Assembly: GCA_021823325.1 (NCBI GenBank)
Contig: JAKAOG010000002.1
Location: 136,651 to 200,650, forward strand
Length of the DNA stretch: 64,000 bases
Reading direction: 5' to 3'
Origin: an archaeon
GTDB taxonomy: Archaea; Thermoproteota; Nitrososphaeria; Nitrososphaerales; Gagatemarchaeaceae
Each line of letters begins with the position of its first letter. The first letter of the stretch is position 1. This document shows, piece by piece, positions 57,468 through 64,000 of this stretch. Below the pieces are notes generated by a model. It saw only the letters and a list, made by a program, of their open reading frames with translations, made no database searches and was not told the DNA's origin. The translations under genes were made by a program, and so were the position numbers.

Positions 57468-57787
57468 CGGAGAGCTTCCGCCTGTATCAGCTCTGACAGC
57501 TTCTGGAAGTATAGCCGGGTCGCCAGGGGCATCCCATCGAGGTTCCTGTCTATCGCCTCGATCACATACCTGATCGCCCTTCTGGAAGTCTTGAACTCGA
57601 ACTTCATCGGGAGAATCGGGTCCTGTAAGACGCCTATCGAGTCAGTAAGGTGGCTCGGCGCCTCAGCCCTGGCGTCGCTCGCGATCTTCTGATACCACCC
57701 TGAGAGGACGTTGGGGTCGAGCCCCAGTTTCAGGTCCTCGATCTCCTGAAGGAGCTTGTTCAGGACGACCATCTCTTCGTTCGCCAA
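57464..57787 (-). CDS. Conserved-looking hypothetical helical protein
   Basis: MANEEMVVLNKLLQEIEDLKLGLDPNVLSGWYQKIASDARAEAPSHLTDSIGVLQDPILPMKFEFKTSRRAIRYVIEAI. Confidence 0.55.
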   Translation of the reverse strand: MANEEMVVLNKLLQEIEDLKLGLDPNVLSGWYQKIASDARAEAPSHLTDSIGVLQDPILPMKFEFKTSRRAIRYVIEAIDRNLDGMPLATRLYFQKLSELIQAEALR

Positions 57788-57855
57788 CGGGTTCCCCCTT
57801 GTAACGGGAGCACCGGAAGTTTAAGGAAAAGTGTGTAAGGATGTTGGTGACGCAG

Positions 57856-58269
57856 TCAACTGCAACGCATCAAGAAGAGCTCCGTCTTCTCGTACTCTGC
57901 CTCCCAGACGTGGGTGCTGTTCCTCCCTCTCCTGACCGCCAGGAGCGTGTATCCCTCAGGGGCGTCCTTGCCAGCCCTCTCCAGTATCGTCGATAGCGGC
58001 TCGGTGTCTTCGTCGAAGCTCTGGACGATGTGCTGCCTGAACTTCTCTATCTCCTTCATGTAGTCCGAGAGGCAGAGGGTCTTCCCCTGAAGTTTGGCCG
58101 ACGTCAACAGCTTCACTTCGGTCCCGCAGAGCCCGCACTTCACCCTGGCCATCCCATCGGCTATGCACACCCTCCCTACACCTACTACCATGGGGAACGT
58201 CCCGGACTGGGTCTCCTCCGCGCCACATACCGCGCACTTCGCTAGCCCCCTGGTGGATGCGTGCTGCAT
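57856..58269 (-). CDS. Hypothetical protein with two CxxC zinc motifs
   Basis: MQHASTRGLAKCAVCGAEETQSG...VKCGLCGTEVKLLTSAKLQGKTLCLSDYMKEIEKFR. Confidence 0.6.
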   Translation of the reverse strand: MQHASTRGLAKCAVCGAEETQSGTFPMVVGVGRVCIADGMARVKCGLCGTEVKLLTSAKLQGKTLCLSDYMKEIEKFRQHIVQSFDEDTEPLSTILERAGKDAPEGYTLLAVRRGRNSTHVWEAEYEKTELFLMRCS

Positions 58270-58327
58270 ATGACATGCAAGAAGCGGCGCCAATCAATTT
58301 AAGGTTGCCCCGGCGTCCGGCGGGACA

Positions 58328-59413
58328 TTGAAGGTCGAGTCGGTCAAGGCATACCCCATCCGAATGAAGGCGCGTGAGCGCCTGACCGGGGGGAGCTTCA
58401 GCTATGCCTACTATCAGACGGTCCTCGTGAAGGCGGTCGCAGACGGCGTGGAAGGCTGGGGGGAGGCGATGACCCGGTTCGACCCTGAAGCGACCGCGCT
58501 GTTGGTCAAGTTCCTGGCGAAGTCGGTAGTAGGAGGGTCGTTCGACAGTCCCAGGGACGCGTGGCTGAGCTGCTGGCACGAGCTGAGGGTGAGGGGCCAC
58601 ACGCGCGGGACAGACGTGGAGGCGCTGAGCGGGATCGAGATCGCCCTCTACGACTGCATGGGGAAGCTGGTGAAACGGCCCGTCGGACGGTTATTCTCGG
58701 CGAAGCCCGAGCCGCGGGTCCCTGCGTTCGCCGGCTCCTTGTTCGAGTCCAGGGGCTCTCTGGCGGGGCAGATCCGTGAGGCGAAGAGCGCCGGGCTCGA
58801 AGGGGCCAAGGTGAAGATCGGGTTCGGGGTGGATAAAGACCTGAAACTGCTGAACGAGGTACGCAAGCTGTGGCCGGAGGGGATGCTGGTAGCTGATGCG
58901 AACGGCGCGTATGACTCGGTCGGAGCGGCACGGGCGTGCGCGGCGTTTTCTGGTCTCAGGCTGGCCTGGTTCGAGGAGCCGGTGCCGTCAGACGACCTTC
59001 AAGGGTACGCCTCGCTGAGTGGACTGGGGGTGAAGATCGGCGCGGGAGAAAGCTGGTTCGCCGGGGACTTCCAGCGCCCCGTCGAGGAGGGCATCGTCGA
59101 CGTCCTTGAGCCCAGCGTGAGCAGGTGCGGAGGGATTCATGTGGAAGTCGAAGCGGCGAAGTCGGCGGCAGCAAAGAGGATCCAGTTCTCCCCCATGACA
59201 GGGATGAACTCCGCGGTCTCCCTGGCCGCTTCTCTTCACGCGGCGTCGGCTGTGAGGTCGCTAGGGGTCGAGTACAACCCGTTCACGAACCCGCTGCAGA
59301 CGGAATTGGCGACAGGCATCCCCGAGCCTGCAGGAGGAGGGATAGGGGTCCCCCAGGGACATGGCCTGGGGATAGAGGTAGACGAGAGGTTCGTACGGTC
59401 GCACACGCTGTGA
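58328..59413 (+). CDS. Mandelate racemase/muconate lactonizing enzyme (enolase superfamily)
   Basis: GAKVKIGFG, VADANGAYD, LAWFEEPVPSDD, KIGAGESWF: KxK and D/E/E metal-ligand pattern; TTG start. Confidence 0.88.
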   Translation: MKVESVKAYPIRMKARERLTGGSFSYAYYQTVLVKAVADGVEGWGEAMTRFDPEATALLVKFLAKSVVGGSFDSPRDAWLSCWHELRVRGHTRGTDVEALSGIEIALYDCMGKLVKRPVGRLFSAKPEPRVPAFAGSLFESRGSLAGQIREAKSAGLEGAKVKIGFGVDKDLKLLNEVRKLWPEGMLVADANGAYDSVGAARACAAFSGLRLAWFEEPVPSDDLQGYASLSGLGVKIGAGESWFAGDFQRPVEEGIVDVLEPSVSRCGGIHVEVEAAKSAAAKRIQFSPMTGMNSAVSLAASLHAASAVRSLGVEYNPFTNPLQTELATGIPEPAGGGIGVPQGHGLGIEVDERFVRSHTL

Positions 59414-59420
59414 CCGTGGC

Positions 59421-60200
59421 CTAGATCATCGGGACGATGGCGTCGACGTCCGGGAGCTTCGCCAGGAGGCTGTACCCCTTCGCCTCCTTGTCCACCCCGC
59501 TGGCCACCAGGATGGCGTCGATTCCGGCCTTTGCGGCCCCCGCTATGTCGGTGTCGACCTGGTCTCCGACCATCACCGCCTCAGACCTGCTGCAGCCGGC
59601 CCGCTCAAGGGCTATCCTGAACATGAGGGTCGAAGGCTTGCCGATGACGGTCGCCCTCTTGCTGCTGGCATATTCTATCGCCTTCACGAGCGGCCCCGTG
59701 GCCATGGCAGGACCGGTCTTGTACATGTATAGCCGGGAAGAGTGGGTCGCCACGATCCGAGCGCCTTTCCTGGCCACCCTGGCGGCCTGGTCGAGCTTGT
59801 CGTACGTGATCTTCCTGTCGAGCCCCACCACGACGAAGTCTGCCTCGTCCCCCTCGGTCCTCGTGTGGCCGCACCTCGCCATCTCATGCTCCAGTCCTTC
59901 CTCTCCAACGAGGAAGTAGCTGACCGGGCCGTCCCTCTCGCGGAGATATTCGGCGGTGAGGAGGCCGCTGGTGAGGACTTCATCCTCCCTTACGGGCACG
60001 TCGAACTCCTGCAACCGTTGGAAGACGGTCTCCGCGGAGTCCGTGGAGTTGTTGGTGAGTATGAAGAGCGCCCTCCCCTTGGACCTGATCTGCTCGACCG
60101 CCCTCGTCCCCCCGATCTTTACCCGGCTCTCCTTCCCCTTGTAGAAGACGCCGTCCAGGTCGAAAAGGAAGAGCTTCTTGTCCTTCAGCAACCTCTTCAA
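59421..60200 (-). CDS. HAD-superfamily hydrolase, NagD-like phosphatase
   Basis: LFLFDLDGVFYKG, ALFILTNNSTDS, MVGDQVDTDIAGAAKAGIDAILVASG; TTG start at 60200. Confidence 0.9.
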   Translation of the reverse strand: MKRLLKDKKLFLFDLDGVFYKGKESRVKIGGTRAVEQIRSKGRALFILTNNSTDSAETVFQRLQEFDVPVREDEVLTSGLLTAEYLRERDGPVSYFLVGEEGLEHEMARCGHTRTEGDEADFVVVGLDRKITYDKLDQAARVARKGARIVATHSSRLYMYKTGPAMATGPLVKAIEYASSKRATVIGKPSTLMFRIALERAGCSRSEAVMVGDQVDTDIAGAAKAGIDAILVASGVDKEAKGYSLLAKLPDVDAIVPMI

Positions 60201-60625
60201 GCTTCCACCCTGGCACCGTCCTTCGACGACGACACGGTCACGAGCGACCCCTGCGGCAGCTTGGAGCAATCTTCGCGGCTGACTCCCGAGATCACCGGGA
60301 TCTCTACCCCATAGATGACCCTGGCCATGACGGAGCCGATGACCGCGGAAAGGTCCACCCCTTCGGTGACGATTGCGGCAGGGAAGTTGCCGAGCCTCAC
60401 GGCTTCGAGGAACCAGGAAGACGCGGTGGTCGACCCCTTGCCGAACGGGTAGAACAAGATCCTCCCCTTCACGTTCTCACCTCTTATGTCGCTCCTGATG
60501 TCGGTCACCGTTCCTGTCGACGGGTCTACCCCGTGGGCGAATGTGAACGCCTTGGCCGAACGGAGGGCTGTGCCAGAGGCCCTGCCACCAATCAGTCCGC
60601 GGCCCGCGAGCACCATTCCCGTCAC
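60197..60625 (-). CDS. Aconitase X, small (swivel, DUF126) subunit; candidate phosphomevalonate dehydratase small subunit
   Basis: GRGLIGGRASGTALRSAKAFTFAHGVDPSTGTVTDIRSDIRGENVKGRILFYPFGKGSTTASSWFLEAVRLGNFPAAIV. Confidence 0.9.
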   Translation of the reverse strand: MTGMVLAGRGLIGGRASGTALRSAKAFTFAHGVDPSTGTVTDIRSDIRGENVKGRILFYPFGKGSTTASSWFLEAVRLGNFPAAIVTEGVDLSAVIGSVMARVIYGVEIPVISGVSREDCSKLPQGSLVTVSSSKDGARVEA

Positions 60626-61830
60626 CCGGTCACCTCTTCTATGATCGACTTCTGTGACGCGAACCTCATCTTGATCTCTCCCTCGGAAGAGACTATCTCT
60701 GCGAGCTTGGCGGAGTTGGTCATCACCACCCTGAACCCGAGCTGTTTCAGAGGGGAGATCTCCGCGTCTGTGCTGTGGGTCAGCCTTGCCCCTGTCGCTT
60801 CGATCGTTTCGGCGATCCCGGTCCTCTCAGCCATCTCGTACGCCTGGCCAGAAGTATAGACGTACATCTTTACGCCTCTCTTGAGCTTCCGCCCTTCCAG
60901 CTCCTTGGCGAGCTGGCCGAGCTCGTTGACAGAAAGGTGGGGGATGCCGAAGGCGACCAGGTCCGGCGCCTCCGCTGTCTGGTTGAGGTCCGCCTCGACC
61001 GAGGACAGGTCTGACCTCGTCACTTCGAACTCCTCGACGGCCTCTCGCCCGGTCGCGTCAGACGCGGACCTGGACCCTGGCGTGATCCCAGGAAGGTGGA
61101 TCATCGTGACGGGACCCGCGGCAGCCGCGCCGGCACCGAGGTGCTTGACCTCGTCAGATGTCACGTTCGCCGGGAGGCCCTCCAGGACAGGGACCCTCCC
61201 CCCTGCGTTGCGCCCGATGAAGAAGCCGACGGAGCGGTAGTCGAGGTCTGAAAGCGCGCCCGCGGCGAGCCTGAACGAGACCGTCGCGACCCTGTTCTCG
61301 TCGTTCAGCATCCCGAACTTCGGGGTGAGGCCGAGCACGGCGCAGGCGACGTCCATCCCCGCGGTTATCTTGTTGGACCTGACCCCGAGCACCGAGTTGG
61401 CGAACACCACTGCGCTGGACTCCGCCCATGCGACAATCTCCCCCTGTTTCGGGAAGTTGCAGACCTGGTACTGGACGCAGGTCCAGCAGCGCATCCCACC
61501 GAGCTTGGCGTATGCGTCACAGAGCCTGAACTGTTGGCGGGCGTATTCCTCGGGGACCCCGAAGGACCTCCAGTTCTGCAGGTCGATGCTCGCCGGGTCG
61601 ACAGAGGTGGGGACGGCGAACTTCCCCCCCGCTGATGCGTACCGCTCGAGCACGTCGATCCCTGCTTCGTGGAGGCTGCTGTAGTGCGCGAGGACGTGGG
61701 CCGACTTTATGGGTACGAGCGACTCCGCGCCTACCGCGTCCCCGACCTTCGTTGCGACCTCCATGGCGAACCGCTTCGCCTCTCCGCTTTCTCCCCGGAG
61801 GAGCTTCTCCTGGGCGGGATCAAGATGCAA
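60622..61830 (-). CDS. Aconitase X, catalytic (DUF521) subunit; candidate phosphomevalonate dehydratase large subunit
   Basis: MRCWTCVQYQVCNFPKQGEIVAWAESSAVVFANSVLGVRSNK...TPKFGMLNDENR...; adjacent to the swivel subunit. Confidence 0.9.
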   Translation of the reverse strand: MHLDPAQEKLLRGESGEAKRFAMEVATKVGDAVGAESLVPIKSAHVLAHYSSLHEAGIDVLERYASAGGKFAVPTSVDPASIDLQNWRSFGVPEEYARQQFRLCDAYAKLGGMRCWTCVQYQVCNFPKQGEIVAWAESSAVVFANSVLGVRSNKITAGMDVACAVLGLTPKFGMLNDENRVATVSFRLAAGALSDLDYRSVGFFIGRNAGGRVPVLEGLPANVTSDEVKHLGAGAAAAGPVTMIHLPGITPGSRSASDATGREAVEEFEVTRSDLSSVEADLNQTAEAPDLVAFGIPHLSVNELGQLAKELEGRKLKRGVKMYVYTSGQAYEMAERTGIAETIEATGARLTHSTDAEISPLKQLGFRVVMTNSAKLAEIVSSEGEIKMRFASQKSIIEEVTG

Positions 61831-61854
61831 CAGCTCGCAGCTGGGCGGTATCAG

Positions 61855-61861
61855 TTAAAAA
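61855..61861. promoter_or_regulatory. AT-rich TATA-like element ttaaaaa between divergent AcnX and Fe-ADH
   Basis: Centre about 26 bp from TTG 61884 (+) and about 28 bp from TTG 61830 (-). Confidence 0.45.
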
Positions 61862-61883
61862 GGCGTCCCGGGTTCTGGTCTCG

Positions 61884-63029
61884 TTGAAGTTCTCGTTCTT
61901 CCTGCCGACGAAGCTCTCGTTCGGGTTCGGCGCCCTCGACGGCGCGGGGGGCGAAGTCAGGGCGCTCGGCGGCACGAAGGCGCTGTTGGTCACGGACAAG
62001 GTCATGGTCAAGACAGGGATAGCGCAAAGGGTCACCGACAGGCTCGGCGTCTCCTTCGACATATACGACGACGTCGAGGCGGAGCCGCGCATCGAGGTTG
62101 CGCAGTCTGTCGCCGACAAGGTCAGGTCGTCGGGGTACGACATCGTGGTGGGGGTCGGCGGAGGGAGCGCCATGGACATGGCCAAGGTTGCAGCCGGGTT
62201 CGCGACCAACCAGGGTCAAGCGAAGGCTTTCGTGGGGAACGGGCTATTCGCGAAGAAACCGCTCCCTTCGATCATGGTCCCGACCACCGCGGGGACGGGA
62301 GCAGAGCTTACGGTCACGTCGATGGTCACCGTGGACGGGCACAAGCAGTGGATCAACAGCCCTCTGCTGCTCCCATCCGTCGCGGTCGTCGACCCCGAGC
62401 TCACGATATCGATGCCCCCCGGCGTGACGGCGGCGACCGGCATGGACGCCCTCTGCCATAACACCGAAGCCTACCTCTCCAACCTTGCGAGCCCGATAAC
62501 CGACTCCGCAGCGATCGAAGGCATCAGCCTCATCGTCAGGCACCTGGAGAGGGCGTACGACACAGGAGGAGACAGGCAGGCGAGGGAGTCGATGAGCCTT
62601 GGGGCGCTGATGGGCGGTATAGCTCTGCAGGCGAAGATGGTGTTCGGCCACTCGATCGGATACACCATAGCGACGCGGTTCAGGCTCCCTCACGGCGTGT
62701 CATGCGGGCTCCCGCTCCCCTACATCGTGTCGAACTACGCGACGGCATGCGCGCCGAAGATGAAGCGGCTGGCAGAAGCATATGGCGTAGCAGGTGGAGA
62801 CGACCCGGCAGAGCTGGGAAAGCGCATCGGAGAGAAGACGATGGCGATCGCGTCGCACCTGAAGATCCCTACCACCCTGAAAGGGCTCGGTGTTCCAGAG
62901 AGCGACCTGCAGGCGCTCGCCGAGGAGTGCGTGACGATGTATCCCAGGCCCAACAGCCCTCTCGTCTTCGACGCGAAGAGCATGGCTGCGCTCTACAGGC
63001 GGATGTGGGAAGGGAACCTCGAGGCGTAG
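61884..63029 (+). CDS. Iron-containing alcohol dehydrogenase
   Basis: GYDIVVGVGGGSAMDMAKVAAG, PSIMVPTTAGTGAELT, GMDALCHNTEAYLS, FGHSIGYTIATRFRLPHGVSCGLPLPYI; TTG start. Confidence 0.92.
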   Translation: MKFSFFLPTKLSFGFGALDGAGGEVRALGGTKALLVTDKVMVKTGIAQRVTDRLGVSFDIYDDVEAEPRIEVAQSVADKVRSSGYDIVVGVGGGSAMDMAKVAAGFATNQGQAKAFVGNGLFAKKPLPSIMVPTTAGTGAELTVTSMVTVDGHKQWINSPLLLPSVAVVDPELTISMPPGVTAATGMDALCHNTEAYLSNLASPITDSAAIEGISLIVRHLERAYDTGGDRQARESMSLGALMGGIALQAKMVFGHSIGYTIATRFRLPHGVSCGLPLPYIVSNYATACAPKMKRLAEAYGVAGGDDPAELGKRIGEKTMAIASHLKIPTTLKGLGVPESDLQALAEECVTMYPRPNSPLVFDAKSMAALYRRMWEGNLEA

Positions 63030-63077
63030 CCGGACAGGTTTATACGCGCGGGGAGAAGGTCTGGAGTAGAATCAAAG

Positions 63078-64000
63078 ATGAAGATGCTCATCGAAGGCCA
63101 GCCAGCAGACGCCCAGGGCAGTGACGTGATACCGGTGGCGAACCCGGCGACAGGGGAGACCGTCGACTCCGTCCCCAAGGGGACAAGAGAGGACGCGAGG
63201 AGGGCGATCGACGCCGCCGCGGCGGCCTTCAAGGTGTGGTCAGAAAAGCCGAGCATAGAGAGGTCGAGGGTTCTCTTCAAGATAGCCGAGGTGGTCAGGT
63301 CCAACGTCGAGGGCCTTGCGACGACGCTTACCCTGGAACAGGGGAAGCCCCTCGGGGAGTCGCGGGGGGAGATCAACTCGTTCGCGAACACGTGCGAATA
63401 CTACGCGGGGCTCATAGGAAGGGAGAGAGGCGCGCAGACCCCGTTCTCGACAGGGGAGGGATTCTTCATCGTCATGAAGCGCCCTCTCGGGGTCGTCGGG
63501 GCGATACTCCCGTGGAACTTTCCTGTCTCGCTAATGGGGTGGAAGGTGGCGCCCGGCCTGGCCGCTGGGAACACGTTCGTGGTGAAGCCGGCGAGCACGA
63601 CCCCCATGACCGACATCATGGTGGCCGGGCTGATGGTGAAGGCAGGGCTCACTCCGGGAGCAGTGAACGTCGTCACCGGTCCCGGCGCGGTGGTGGGGGA
63701 GGAGCTCCTCGACAACCCGAAGGTCGCCAAGATCGCGTTCACCGGAGAGACGGTGACAGGGAAGAGGATAATGGAAGGGTCGGCGAAGCACATCAAGCGG
63801 CTCACCCTTGAGCTCGGCGGCTCTGATCCGATGATTGTGTGCGACGACGCAGACCTGGCACTGGCCGTCGAGGGCGCGGCATGGGGAAGGTTCAGGAACT
63901 GCGGACAGTCTTGCACGTCGGTGAAGAGACTGTTCCTGTTCGAAGCCATCGCGGACGAGTTCGTAAAGGCGTTCGCGGAGAAGGTGAAGACCATCAAGAT
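63078..64000 (+). CDS. Aldehyde dehydrogenase (succinate-semialdehyde/betaine-aldehyde type), truncated by window end
   Basis: Not in ORF track because it has no stop in the window; MKMLIEGQPADAQGSDVIPVANPATGETVDSVPKG...GAILPWNFPVSLMGWKVAPGLAAGNTFVVKPAS...TLELGGSDPMIVCDDADL...GRFRNCGQSCTSVKRLF. Confidence 0.92.
   Translation, partial: MKMLIEGQPADAQGSDVIPVANPATGETVDSVPKGTREDARRAIDAAAAAFKVWSEKPSIERSRVLFKIAEVVRSNVEGLATTLTLEQGKPLGESRGEINSFANTCEYYAGLIGRERGAQTPFSTGEGFFIVMKRPLGVVGAILPWNFPVSLMGWKVAPGLAAGNTFVVKPASTTPMTDIMVAGLMVKAGLTPGAVNVVTGPGAVVGEELLDNPKVAKIAFTGETVTGKRIMEGSAKHIKRLTLELGGSDPMIVCDDADLALAVEGAAWGRFRNCGQSCTSVKRLFLFEAIADEFVKAFAEKVKTIK

Noticed and set aside
1-64000. CRISPR arrays, transposases, integrases, prophage or toxin-antitoxin modules
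   Set aside because: Searched by eye for direct repeats and hallmark proteins; none seen. Absence is not proven without a computed repeat search.

Overview
A GC-rich archaeal chromosomal window, probably from the Nitrososphaerota/Thaumarchaeota. The main lineage evidence is a single unsplit RNA polymerase A gene (A'+A'' fused, 1262 codons) next to an unsplit rpoB, in a long minus-strand cluster rpoH-rpoB-rpoA-rpl30e-nusA-rps12-rps7. Other recognisable content: EF-1alpha; a purine cluster (guaB-guaA-add); aconitase and ilvE; kdpABC with an HTH-less Lrp/AsnC-type domain gene just upstream; one intronless tRNA-Leu(UAG) with encoded CCA; a YcaQ-type glycosylase; a Hef/FANCM-type helicase; pyruvate kinase; PadR with divergent efflux systems; endonuclease III with a MazG-like gene; CBS and UspA proteins; a CoA-transferase and a tandem-cupredoxin protein; an aconitase-X (candidate phosphomevalonate dehydratase) pair overlapping a NagD-type HAD phosphatase; and an Fe-ADH followed by an ALDH truncated by the window edge. 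I saw no CRISPR array, transposon, prophage or obvious defence island. The most notable observations are: (a) an rpoH reading frame with no canonical start codon; (b) the AcnX large-AcnX small-HAD overlapping gene set, divergent from Fe-ADH with one AT-rich element about equidistant from both start codons; (c) the kdp-linked HTH-less RAM domain; (d) four CTA/TAG triplets phased at 10 bp beside a TATA-like element; (e) an inverted repeat between PadR and a divergent ABC exporter; (f) a natural internal His6 tract; and (g) a compact HTH / small membrane protein / CoA-transferase / cupredoxin gene set. All functional names come from reading translations by eye. No database search was run.
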